64,000 nt of DNA, from the NCBI RefSeq assembly GCF_001401155.1, contig NZ_LJRO01000508.1, positions 39,354-103,353 on the forward strand, written 5' to 3'. The translations under genes were made by a program, and so were the position numbers. The stretch comes from Pseudomonas tremae. Lineage in GTDB: Bacteria; Pseudomonadota; Gammaproteobacteria; Pseudomonadales; Pseudomonadaceae. The notes beneath the pieces were generated by a model. It was given only the letters and a program-made list of their open reading frames with translations, was not told the DNA's origin and did no database searches. This document shows positions 55,753 through 63,862 of the stretch, piece by piece (the first letter of the stretch is position 1; the number at the start of each line of letters is the position of its first letter).

Positions 55753-56712
55753 TTAAACCTGAGCCAGCCTCGCCCTTCTTGCCCGGTAACCAGCGACCAG
55801 AGAAGGCCCAAGCGCGGTCAACGCCGACCCTGAAACCACCAGCAAGGCACCGCCGTAACCCAGCACGTTCAGGGTTTCGGCCTGCACGTAAGCAGGCCAA
55901 AGCCAGGCAGACGCCGCTACTGCGGCCAGAGTGACCAGAGGCGTCAACGCCAGGGTCGCACTGACCCGCGACGCTTCCCAGTGGGCCAATGCTTCAGCAA
56001 ACGCACCGTAGGCCACCAACGTATTCAGGCAGCAGGCCAGCAGCAGCCAGCCTTGCAACGGGCTCAGCAGCAACGCTTCGGCGGGGTGCGCCCAAGGTGT
56101 CAGCAATAATGCGCAGAACAGGTAGATCACCATCATGACCTGCAGTGAGTTCCATACCGTGAGCAACTGCTTCTGGCTCAGCCCGTAAAAGGTCCAGACC
56201 GTCGAAGCAAGAAGCACGATCAGCACACCGGTGGTGTAATCACCCAGCGAGGTAAACAGCTCGAGCAGACGCTGATTGAAGAAAAAGCCAAAGCCGACCA
56301 TCAGCACCAGCAAGCCGATGCCCTGCCCCACACTGAAGCGTTCCTTGAACAGAAAGATACTGCTGATCAGCAGAAAGATCGGGCCTACCTGCACCAATAG
56401 CTGCGTGGTACCCGGGCTCAGCAGGCGCAAACCGATCAGGTACAACACGTAGTTACCTACCAGCCCGAACACAGCCAGCCCCACCAGCACCTTGCCTTTG
56501 CGACCCAGCATCTTGAAGCTGGGCAGACGCTTGACCGACGCCAGCCACACAAACAACAGCACGCCGGAGACGAACAGCCTGAACCAGGTAACTGTTACCG
56601 GATCCATCACCTGCAGAACCTGCTTGAGTTTGATCGGCAGAATGCCCCAGAGCAGCGCCGTCAGCAGTGACAGGCACAGGCCGTAGACCCAACGACCAGA
56701 AGAGATGTGCAT
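55753..56712 (-). CDS. EamA-family (DMT) transporter
   Basis: A 319-residue inner-membrane permease with ten hydrophobic helices in two EamA repeats. The start has LLTALLWGILPIKLKQVL and the second repeat LLASTVWTFYGLSQKQLL. The family exports amino acids and small metabolites; the substrate here is unknown. The ATG at 56712 is preferred over a TTG two codons earlier. It converges on the oxidoreductase gene with 25 nt between stops and no visible terminator. Confidence 0.87.
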   Translation of the reverse strand: MHISSGRWVYGLCLSLLTALLWGILPIKLKQVLQVMDPVTVTWFRLFVSGVLLFVWLASVKRLPSFKMLGRKGKVLVGLAVFGLVGNYVLYLIGLRLLSPGTTQLLVQVGPIFLLISSIFLFKERFSVGQGIGLLVLMVGFGFFFNQRLLELFTSLGDYTTGVLIVLLASTVWTFYGLSQKQLLTVWNSLQVMMVIYLFCALLLTPWAHPAEALLLSPLQGWLLLACCLNTLVAYGAFAEALAHWEASRVSATLALTPLVTLAAVAASAWLWPAYVQAETLNVLGYGGALLVVSGSALTALGPSLVAGYRARRARLAQV

Positions 56713-56810
56713 CGGCAATTCCGCGAGAAATAGAACACCCGCTTATTCTAGGCGCTGTCCTGAAAAGCAACAGTTACAGCTGAGCGCGCTTAACGCTGCA
56801 AATTGTTTTA

Positions 56811-57410
56811 TCAAGCCTTGTCGCCATGATTACGCTGATACGTCTCGTCGCCCATGGCCTGAATCTGACCGTCGATCAATGCATCGAACGGATTCAGCAG
56901 CGCCTCGAACGAGCCCGGTGCTTCAAGTGCCTGCAACGCATGCACGATTGCCTCCAGCGTCGACAATGCATTCGGGGCAGGCGCCTTGCGCAAGCGATAA
57001 CGCGAAGCAGGCACGGCACCCAGACTGACGCGCGGCAAGGCAGCCAACAGAGGGTTGAGGTGCAGCATTTTTCGCGCCTTGCGCCAAGTGCCGTCCGGCA
57101 CGACCAGCAGCATCGGCAGCGAATCGCCCGCGTAAGGCGCCAGCGTTTCGGCAGTTTCACCCGGGAACAGCAATCGTGCCTGATAGCCGGGCGGGTTCAG
57201 GAGTGTTTGCAGATCATCGAACACCTCCCCGACACACAGTTGCGCATTGACCAGCCCGAGCGCTGCCAGCCGTGCGGTGTTCAATGCATGACTGACTTCG
57301 CCAGGATGCTGCAGGATCAACACCCGGGTGCGGCTGTCCAGACGCGGGATCAACGCACACAGGCAATGCAGGGAGGGGCGCAAACAACGTTCACAGCGGG
57401 CGCGGGGCAT
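56811..57410 (-). CDS. tapT: DTW-domain tRNA-uridine aminocarboxypropyltransferase
   Basis: A 199-residue protein that adds the acp group from SAM to uridine (position 47) in tRNA. The N-terminus has a zinc-type Cys set (CERCLRPSLHCLC). The DTW motif appears as VPDGTWRKARKML, with the LQHPGEVSHALNTARL block before it. ATG at 57410 begins exactly before the Cys set; the long frame upstream is not family-like. Confidence 0.9.
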   Translation of the reverse strand: MPRARCERCLRPSLHCLCALIPRLDSRTRVLILQHPGEVSHALNTARLAALGLVNAQLCVGEVFDDLQTLLNPPGYQARLLFPGETAETLAPYAGDSLPMLLVVPDGTWRKARKMLHLNPLLAALPRVSLGAVPASRYRLRKAPAPNALSTLEAIVHALQALEAPGSFEALLNPFDALIDGQIQAMGDETYQRNHGDKA

Positions 57411-57652
57411 CGGTTCTCTCTGGGACGGGCCTGCCGCGCAACCAGAAACGGCACGCCTGGAGGGCAACAAGGATGACAGCTCGGCCATGCAGAGAGCCGC
57501 CTGTCGAACAATCAGGCAGTTTAAACAACTTCGTCCGTCCGCGCCGGTGCAATCCGCAGCCGTCTCCCCTGCTTGAGCTAGTCTAATCAGTCCAAGCTGG
57601 TGACATGAAGTACGCCTGCCCCATCCTGACAAGGCCAACATCAGGAATACTC

Positions 57653-57925
57653 ATGAATCGCGAGGCAATCAGTCAGGGAGTGTTTGACGAGTTGGGCGTT
57701 ATCCTGGTGGATAAGTCCGAAATTCACATGGCAGCCACTTTCGACGACCTGGCTATGGATCAAGACGACATCGAGAAACTGCTCGATGCTCTGCAGACGA
57801 AGTTCAAAGTCGAGTTTCCGGATTCGGTGAAGTTACAGACCACGCCGCTGACACAGGTGATCGACACCATTCTGTTGATAAGACGGGAAACGCTGCCGGA
57901 CGACAGCAAAAGCGAGGGGTTATGA
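57653..57925 (+). CDS. Acyl-carrier-like protein without the carrier serine
   Basis: A 90-residue helical protein with an ACP-like layout. Helix 1 contains VFDELGVILVDKSEI. The segment FDDLAMDQDDIEKLLDALQTKFKVEF sits where ACPs have D-S-L at the start of helix 2, but the Ser is replaced (AMDQDD). It therefore should not carry phosphopantetheine. It may be a regulatory or structural mimic. AGGAAT is 7 nt before the ATG. Its 3' end nearly meets the end of the candidate small RNA on the other strand. Confidence 0.65.
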   Translation: MNREAISQGVFDELGVILVDKSEIHMAATFDDLAMDQDDIEKLLDALQTKFKVEFPDSVKLQTTPLTQVIDTILLIRRETLPDDSKSEGL

Positions 57926-57945
57926 GTGTAACCGGGACACCGACT

Positions 57946-58196
57946 CTGGAAAAAACGTCTTGTGTCGGGACGCTTTTACGCCCCGTTGCTATAGGTAACG
58001 TGACCAGGCACACGCTGTGCAGCGAGGTGCTTACCGGCGTGGACGACGACGATCGTCGTTGGTACGAACCGGAATAGGCTGCAGTTTTGGTCGTTCGATA
58101 AGACCCAGTGCAACGCCAAGATCATGGAGCCATTCTTGCATTTTGCTATTCATAGAGCCCCCTTGAGGGAAAAACCTGATCTGTATCCATCACTCA
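57946..58196 (-). ncRNA. phrS: Candidate PhrS-like mRNA-type small RNA
   Basis: A minus-strand transcript unit of about 250 nt is suggested. TACGAT at 58203-58208 is a plausible -10 without a good -35. A 40-codon ORF with its own ribosome site follows. The end is a terminator: AAAAGCGUC pairs with GACGUUUUU (one G-U) around 9 nt, near 57946-57980. PhrS of P. aeruginosa is a 213-nt ANR-activated RNA that carries a short peptide ORF. The similarity is from memory of layout and neighbours. I found no convincing ANR box. Confidence 0.45.
58031..58153 (-). CDS. Short ORF (40 aa) inside the PhrS-like RNA
   Basis: The peptide starts MNSKMQEWLHDLGVALGLIE, continues with a Pro-rich stretch and ends in a basic run (TNDDRRRPRR). 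The first half could be an amphipathic helix. AAGGGGGC lies 5 nt before the ATG at 58153, within a small CCCT/AGGG hairpin. The short length hides it from ordinary gene calls. A 51-codon plus-strand frame overlaps it, but that frame uses rarer codons. Confidence 0.5.
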   Translation of the reverse strand: MNSKMQEWLHDLGVALGLIERPKLQPIPVRTNDDRRRPRR

Positions 58197-58359
58197 CTAA
58201 AGATCGTAGAAGCAAATTGAACATTTAGCCGAGTGCTACGGAAAAAAATTTCCCCGATGGAGCCAATGTGACAGTTGTGCAGGATCGCTTCTAGTCTTTG
58301 CGACGGACGGCTCATTGCCGGATATTGCAGCGGGCTTTTGCAACTGCCTGCGCCCTGCC

Positions 58360-59838
58360 TCACTCAGGCTGCCGAATCAGGCCTTCCCCGTCCGTCATGG
58401 CCCTTTCGAGCAGGTCGGGCGGCAGGCTCTTGCTGGCCCGTGCGCCCAGCAATTTGAGCTGCTCGCTGCGACTGATCAGGTTGCCGCGCCCTTCGGTCAG
58501 CTTGTTGCGTGCGGCCGAATACGCTTTGTCCAGTTGCTGCAAGCGGTTGCCCACTTCGTCCAGGTCCTGAATGAACAGCACGAATTTGTCATACAGCCAG
58601 CCTGCCCGCTCGGCGATCTCGCGCGCGTTCTGGCTCTGCCGCTCCTGTTTCCAGAGGCTGTCGATTACCCGCAAAGTGGCCAGCAACGTGGTTGGGCTGA
58701 CAATCACGATATTGCGATCAAAAGCCTCTTGAAACAGATTGGGCTCAGCCTGCAATGCCGCTGAAAACGCCGCTTCGATGGGCACGAACAGCAGCACGAA
58801 ATCCAGGCTGTGCAGACCTTCAAGGCGCTTGTAATCCTTGCCCGACAAGCCTTTGACGTGATTGCGCAGTGACAGCACATGCTGCTTGAGCGCGGTCTGG
58901 CCGATAACCTCGTCATCGGCAGACACATATTGCTGGTAAGCGGTCAGGCTCACCTTGGCGTCGACCACCACCTGTTTGTCACCCGGCAGCATGATCAGCA
59001 CGTCAGGTTGAAAACGTTCGCCATCAGGCCCTTTGAGGCTGACTTGCGTCTGGTACTCGCGGCCTTTTTCCAACCCTGCATGCTCCAGCACCCGCTCGAG
59101 AATCAGCTCGCCCCAGTTGCCCTGGGTTTTCTGCCCTTTTAGCGCGCGCGTCAGGTTGGTGGCTTCATCACTCAGGCGCTGGTTCAGTTGCTGCAGACGC
59201 TCCAGCTCCTTGGCCAGCGAAAAACGCTCGCGAGCTTCATTCTGGTAGCTTTCTTCGACACGCTTTTCGAACGACTGAATACGTTCCTTGAGCGGTGTCA
59301 GCAATTGCCCCAATTGCTGCTGGCTGGTTTCGGCGAAGCGCTGCTCACGTTCGTCGAAGATCTTGCCTGCCAGCTCGGCGAACTGGGCGCGCAGTTCGTC
59401 TCTGGACCCTTGAAGATCGTTCAGACGCTGTTGATGGCTGTCCTGCTGCTCGCGCAGTTCGGCATTCAGTGCTGCGCACTGCGCATCCAGCCGACGCAAC
59501 TCGGCTTCTCTGCCGGCACGCTCGACTGTCCAGCCTTGTGCCATTTCGCGGGCATTGTCGCTTTCCTCGCGCAGCAATTCGACTTCACGGCGCAGCGCAG
59601 CAAGGTCGGCCTGCTTGGCCGAGTTGGCATGCCCCAGATCGCTGACTTCGTCACGGCAGGCGTCCAGTTGCGCGTTCAGGCCTTCCTGCGCCATCTGCGC
59701 CATGCTCAGACGCTCATCCAGCAACGCGCTTTCAGCCTGGCGCGAGGCCAGACGACGCTGCATCTGCCAGAGCAATGCCAACAAGGGCAATGCGGCTGCA
59801 GCAAGCCCAAGTAACAGGCTGTTCAGGTCCAGTGCCAT
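58360..59838 (-). CDS. rmuC: DNA recombination protein RmuC
   Basis: A 492-residue protein that limits DNA inversion at repeats. An N-terminal membrane helix (about 7-25) is followed by a long coiled coil (about 30-210) and the RmuC domain. The domain shows TQGNWGELILERVLEHAGLEKGREY, DVLIMLPGDKQVVVDAKVSLTAYQQY and FVLLFVPIEAAFSAAL. The VDAKVSL segment resembles a restriction-type nuclease core. ATG at 59838 has GGAG upstream. Confidence 0.95.
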   Translation of the reverse strand: MALDLNSLLLGLAAAALPLLALLWQMQRRLASRQAESALLDERLSMAQMAQEGLNAQLDACRDEVSDLGHANSAKQADLAALRREVELLREESDNAREMAQGWTVERAGREAELRRLDAQCAALNAELREQQDSHQQRLNDLQGSRDELRAQFAELAGKIFDEREQRFAETSQQQLGQLLTPLKERIQSFEKRVEESYQNEARERFSLAKELERLQQLNQRLSDEATNLTRALKGQKTQGNWGELILERVLEHAGLEKGREYQTQVSLKGPDGERFQPDVLIMLPGDKQVVVDAKVSLTAYQQYVSADDEVIGQTALKQHVLSLRNHVKGLSGKDYKRLEGLHSLDFVLLFVPIEAAFSAALQAEPNLFQEAFDRNIVIVSPTTLLATLRVIDSLWKQERQSQNAREIAERAGWLYDKFVLFIQDLDEVGNRLQQLDKAYSAARNKLTEGRGNLISRSEQLKLLGARASKSLPPDLLERAMTDGEGLIRQPE

Positions 59839-60470
59839 AAAGACTCCATGCAGGCCGAATCACCGCCAGCGGCATTGTAGGTAGAAACACGAATAGTGCA
59901 GCAGAAACAGCCTCTCTAGCGAGGCAAGATCAAAAGGCGGGGGCAAATCGGGGTGACGGATTCTACGCGTTTTTGCGCAGTCGCACAGCCCCCATTACCG
60001 GGACATCACCACCGGGACAATCCACAGAAGCTGTGGATAACTCAGTGGACAACCTTCCTTTAACTTCCGCAAACGCAGACAGAATGGGGCTTGCGCTCAA
60101 ACTGACGATTTTTTCACCAGCAAAAAAAAGCGATGTTTTTCATTGACTTAATAAATCACCATCATAAATCAAACCCTTAGCAACACTTGTGACAGTGATG
60201 TGGCAGCTTGTGGCGCTAATGTGCACAACGCTCGCGTAGGCGTTTTTTCAGGGATGTGGTGCGTCAGGTAATCTGCGCACGATGTCACCTAAATCCCCAT
60301 ACACACTGGCTTGTAGCGGTCGTTTCAAAAGAAGGCGCCACGCCCCCGAGCGCTTTCCTGCACGGCGCAGTCCCCTAAAGTTGCTGCAAGCGATAGACTG
60401 CGCGCGCTTCGGCAGAAGTCATCTTGAAAAACACCCGCCGTCAGCCATCAATGATTCAGTGAAGGGTTCC
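59839..60470. other. Long intergenic region upstream of rmuC
   Basis: About 630 nt without a supported gene. It contains the rmuC promoter on the minus strand, a DnaA-box-like cluster at 60018-60052, an AT-rich stretch at 60110-60185, and the promoter of the small membrane gene at 60471. Open frames inside have no family character. Confidence 0.5.
60018..60052. promoter_or_regulatory. Cluster of three DnaA-box-like 9-mers
   Basis: A perfect DnaA box TTATCCACA lies on the minus strand at 60032-60040. CAATCCACA on the plus strand (60018-60026) and TTGTCCACT on the minus strand (60044-60052) each match seven of nine positions. The first two also form a dyad around GAAGC. Function is inferred. 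Confidence 0.45.
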
Positions 60471-60773
60471 ATGAGGGAGATACTGAAGTTCTTCGTGTTA
60501 TTGATAGCAGTCTGTATAACTGCTATCGCGACCAGCCTACTGCTGCCCTCACCGGACGGCGTGGTGTTCGCCTGCAGCGTGCTGTTATCTGCCATCGTCC
60601 TGAACCTGATCATCTGCAGGGACCTGAGCAAGGGCCGCATCAATCAGGCAGGCGATATAATGCGCGCCATCGAACGCCGCGAGTCGACTCGACTGACCAT
60701 CGCAGCCTACCTGCTGGGATGTTCGATGGTTGCCTCCGTGGCGGTGCTGGCCTATCGACTGCTTGTGCATTGA
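60471..60773 (+). CDS. Small two-helix membrane protein
   Basis: An unrecognised 100-residue protein. Hydrophobic segments lie at about 6-27 and 30-48, then a basic loop (CRDLSKGRINQAG) and a third segment at about 75-97. It is probably an inner-membrane protein. GAAGGG lies 5-6 nt before the ATG at 60471. It is monocistronic, and what it does cannot be told. Confidence 0.6.
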   Translation: MREILKFFVLLIAVCITAIATSLLLPSPDGVVFACSVLLSAIVLNLIICRDLSKGRINQAGDIMRAIERRESTRLTIAAYLLGCSMVASVAVLAYRLLVH

Positions 60774-60850
60774 GAATTATTTTTCACGTAGCCTATTGCA
60801 TTACCTGTTCGCCGTCGGTAGCATTGCCGCCGTTAGTACCAAGCTGAAAA

Positions 60851-61036
60851 TCAATTCCGGTCGACAAGTCCCCCGACAGACACTCCTCCATGCGACGAGA
60901 ATGTTGGCAACAAGGGATCGACCACCTCGATGGTTTCCAGACATGAACCTTCTCGCTGAAGCACCATAAAGGTGTCAGTGCAGTAACGGCTCTCATGGCC
61001 TGCTTCAACCAGCCTGCAATTGATCAGGATCTTCAC
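60851..61036 (-). CDS. Possible small protein (61 aa)
   Basis: A minus-strand frame begins MKILINCRLVEAGHESRY. It uses mostly preferred codons (CTG, ATC, GTC, GAC), unlike most chance frames in this gap. CAGGTG lies just before the ATG, rather close. The centre (LETIEVVDPLLPTF) looks foldable, and two Cys are present. No family is recognised. The surrounding 60774-61255 stretch otherwise holds nothing I can support. Confidence 0.35.
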   Translation of the reverse strand: MKILINCRLVEAGHESRYCTDTFMVLQREGSCLETIEVVDPLLPTFSSHGGVSVGGLVDRN

Positions 61037-61255
61037 CTGGAGCGTAGAACCTTTGCTCCTGTCGTGTTGCCTGCCCTCCTAAGTACCTACCGGTCAGCCA
61101 GAGCGCCATACGATAAAGCGCGCTTCAACTGCCTGTCTTGTTCCAGTCAGGTTCTCCGCCCAGCCAGGCTTTTTTATCAAATGTCGGCCCGCGTTTACTG
61201 GAATCTTTATTTATGCACGGTATTGTTCCGTGTTGTTTCAGGAAACACCTTGAAT

Positions 61256-61474
61256 ATGAATACTCAAACTCAGCACGCGATTCACACGCTTACCAATGCT
61301 TTTGCCCCGATGAACTGCCTGATCATGGCAGCTCGCAAAGGTTGCTTCAGCTTTACCATCGTCAATGAACACGGCATCGCCCGCCACAGCGAACGCCTGT
61401 ACCCCGATCAGTACGCAAGCGCCGAACCGCTGCAAGCCGTGATCGAGCGTACCCGTCAGGCTCTCATCGCCTGA
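61256..61474 (+). CDS. Small hypothetical protein (72 aa)
   Basis: An unrecognised soluble protein with a helical start (TQHAIHTLTNAFAPMNCLIMA) and a beta-like centre (CFSFTIVNEHGIARHSERLYP). The ATG at 61256 has AGGAAA at a long distance. A TTG two codons earlier has better spacing, so the start is not certain. A strong terminator follows 24 nt after the stop, which supports a real gene. Confidence 0.6.
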   Translation: MNTQTQHAIHTLTNAFAPMNCLIMAARKGCFSFTIVNEHGIARHSERLYPDQYASAEPLQAVIERTRQALIA

Positions 61475-61497
61475 CGACAGCTGTAACGCAAGCCCGA

Positions 61498-61525
61498 AGC
61501 CCCGCCTTACACGCGGGGCTTTTTA
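61498..61525 (+). terminator. Rho-independent terminator
   Basis: AGCCCCGC (61498-61505) and GCGGGGCT (61513-61520) form an 8-bp stem with a 7-nt loop, followed by TTTT. Confidence 0.88.
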
Positions 61526-61711
61526 ATGCCCGTGATAAAAGTGACCGACCTGACGAGTAAGCACGACAACAGAACTTCGAAAAAAGTGCATTTCCTACTG
61601 CTTTTTCAGGATTGTCCTACAAGAATAGCTCTAAATCGGGCTATTCAGGCTATAGCGCGCCGTTCAAAATGTTGGTAATTTCCGAGCGGTGAACAACAAG
61701 GAGTTCTAATA

Positions 61712-62995
61712 ATGAAAATAATGACAAAAGCACTGAACCGGACAACGCTGGGACTCGCTCTGGGCCTGGCTTCTTCTCAATTGCTCGCTGCCGGCTTCGC
61801 CCTCAATGAACAAAGTATCAGCGGCATGGGCACCGGTTTCGCAGGTCGCTCCTCCTCAGCCGATGACGCAAGCACTGTATTCGGCAACCCTGCCGGCATG
61901 TCGCGCATAAAACGCGAACAAATCAGCGGAGGCGCCGCAGCCGTTATCGCCAAGACCGACATCGACAATGGTCGCGGCACATTTGGCGGTAGCAACGACG
62001 GTGACATGGTCCCGGTCGTCGGCGTGCCAATGGGCTACTACGTAAAACCTATCGATGATCACTGGGCATTTGGTCTGGGCGTGTACGTGCCGTTCGGCCT
62101 GGTCACCGATTACGAAAAAGGCTTCGCAGGCCGCTACTGGGGCGACAAGAGCCACGTCCAGGTCGTGACCTTTCAGCCGACCGTCAGCTATGCATTCAAC
62201 GACAAGGTCTCCATCGGTTTCGGCCCGACCATCAACCGTATCGACGGCGAGCTGACGTCTGCCACGCTGAACGCAAGAAGCCCTGGCCTGAACGACGGCA
62301 AGGTGAAGATCGAAGGCGATGACACCGCGATCGGCTTCAATGCCGGTATTCTGGTGCAAGCCACCGACACCACACGCCTTGGCCTGACCTACCACTCGAA
62401 GGTCGATTACAAGCTCAAAGGCAAGACCAAGATCGAAGGCTCGGGCTTCGGCGGATTCTCCGGCCAGAAGTACGACGCTTCGCTGGATATTTCCACGCCT
62501 GAGTCCGTGGACTTCTCCATCACTCAGCAGCTCGACGAAAACTGGACTGTCTATGCAGGCAGCACCTGGACCCGCTGGAGCCGCTTGCAAGACATCACCG
62601 TCAACAACGATGGCGTTCCTGCCCTGCTCGGCGGTTCCGTCGGCCCGATCGGCACTATCTCTGAAGAACAGAACTGGCACGACACCTGGGCACACGCCAT
62701 TGGTGCATCGTACAAGGTCAATAAAGAGTGGACGCTGCGCACTGGCTTCTCCGTTGATCAGTCGCCAACCAACAACGTCAACCGCTCCCCACGCATCCCG
62801 ACTGGCGATCGCAAGATCATTAGCTTCGGTGCCGGTTGGAGCCCGACCGACGACCTGACCATCGACGTGGCGTATTCGTACCTGCGTGAAGAAGAAACCA
62901 AGATCCGCGACAGCAGCGCGACCAAGGGTTCTTACAGCGCCGACTACCGCAACACTGCTCACGGCCTGGGCACCTCGGTTACCTATCGCTTCTGA
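61712..62995 (+). CDS. fadL: FadL/OmpP1-type outer-membrane transporter
   Basis: A 427-residue outer-membrane beta-barrel for uptake of long-chain fatty acids or other hydrophobic compounds. The signal peptide ends after LLA (about residue 26). The mature N-terminus AGFALNEQSISGMGTGFAG is the family hatch motif with the NPAGMSR block. The barrel ends in aromatic VTYRF as outer-membrane proteins do. AAGGAG lies 8 nt before the ATG. In P. aeruginosa a FadL homologue is also next to a glutathione peroxidase gene. Confidence 0.93.
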   Translation: MKIMTKALNRTTLGLALGLASSQLLAAGFALNEQSISGMGTGFAGRSSSADDASTVFGNPAGMSRIKREQISGGAAAVIAKTDIDNGRGTFGGSNDGDMVPVVGVPMGYYVKPIDDHWAFGLGVYVPFGLVTDYEKGFAGRYWGDKSHVQVVTFQPTVSYAFNDKVSIGFGPTINRIDGELTSATLNARSPGLNDGKVKIEGDDTAIGFNAGILVQATDTTRLGLTYHSKVDYKLKGKTKIEGSGFGGFSGQKYDASLDISTPESVDFSITQQLDENWTVYAGSTWTRWSRLQDITVNNDGVPALLGGSVGPIGTISEEQNWHDTWAHAIGASYKVNKEWTLRTGFSVDQSPTNNVNRSPRIPTGDRKIISFGAGWSPTDDLTIDVAYSYLREEETKIRDSSATKGSYSADYRNTAHGLGTSVTYRF

Positions 62996-63013
62996 CAGGC
63001 GACCGCCAAGCTG

Positions 63014-63051
63014 AAAAAGCCCGCGACCAGTGATGATCGCGGGCTTTTTAT
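63014..63051. terminator. Strong terminator after fadL
   Basis: AAAAAGCCCGCGA and TCGCGGGCTTTTT pair over 13 bp, and the loop is about 10 nt. A-run and T-run let it work in both directions. Confidence 0.9.
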
Positions 63052-63249
63052 TGCGCGCCTGACACCCTTGAAAGCGGATGCAAAGCGCCTGGGGCTGCGC
63101 TCCCCGATGGGGTGCGGGAACAGCATTCATACTCCATGAGTATCGTGCCAATGCTCCGCGTTGGCATGCATTTCGTAACGCTCTGCGTCATACCGTGCTG
63201 CGAATCAGCGAGATTCGGGCTCGACTTGAGCTTCGCACTCCCCTGCAAC

Positions 63250-63804
63250 CTAGGGCTTCGATGCAATCGCCTTTTCGATGGCCGCAATCAGTTCAGGATC
63301 ATCGGGCTTGGTCATGCTGGAAAAGTTGGCGATGACCTTGCCCTGGCGATCGACCACGTACTTATAGAAGTTCCAGCGTGGCGCGCTGCTTTGCTCGGCA
63401 AGCACTTTAAACAGGTGAGTGGCATCGTCACCGCGCACAGCCTGCGGCTCGGTCATGGTGAAGGTCACGCCGTAATTGACGTAGCAAACCTTGGCGGTTT
63501 CTTCACCGTCCTTGGCCTCCTGCTTGAAGTCGTTGGACGGCACGCCCAGCACCTCAAGCCCCTGCCCCTTGTAACGCTGGCTGAGTTCTTCAAGCCCTTT
63601 GAACTGCGGCGCGAAGCCACAGAAGCTGGCCGTGTTGACCACCACCAGCGGCTTGCCGGCAAAGCGCTTGCACAGGTCGATGTTTTCCTTGGCGCGCAGC
63701 TTGGGCAGCTCGCCTTGCAACAGCGGCGGGCAATCGGCGGCCATTGCAGCGCCGCTCATGGCCAGCAACAAAAGAGAAATCGAAGCAAAGCGAATATTCA
63801 TCAT
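63250..63804 (-). CDS. Periplasmic glutathione peroxidase-like protein
   Basis: A 184-residue second member of the thiol peroxidase family in this window. It has a signal peptide (about 1-22, cut after AMA). NTASFCGFAPQFKGLEEL carries the peroxidatic Cys, followed by GVPSNDFKQE where the resolving Cys of the GFPCNQF motif is replaced by Ser. The WNFYKYVVDRQGKVIA strand is kept. Two ATGs start it. It probably acts on periplasmic peroxides with a partner thiol. Confidence 0.87.
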   Translation of the reverse strand: MMNIRFASISLLLLAMSGAAMAADCPPLLQGELPKLRAKENIDLCKRFAGKPLVVVNTASFCGFAPQFKGLEELSQRYKGQGLEVLGVPSNDFKQEAKDGEETAKVCYVNYGVTFTMTEPQAVRGDDATHLFKVLAEQSSAPRWNFYKYVVDRQGKVIANFSSMTKPDDPELIAAIEKAIASKP

Positions 63805-63862
63805 GGTGGCCCTGAAGATTATTGTGGTCTACCGACACGCTACCGCAAGCCAGGCCTTCTGC

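Noticed and set aside
57922..58077. 51-codon plus-strand frame overlapping the ACP-like stop by ATGA
   Set aside because: It uses many rare codons (ATA, AGG, TTA, GTA) and lies opposite the candidate small RNA and its ORF.
58196..58290. ANR/FNR box upstream of the PhrS-like RNA
   Set aside because: Only one half-site resemblance (TTGA/TCAA) was found, at an unsuitable distance from the -10.
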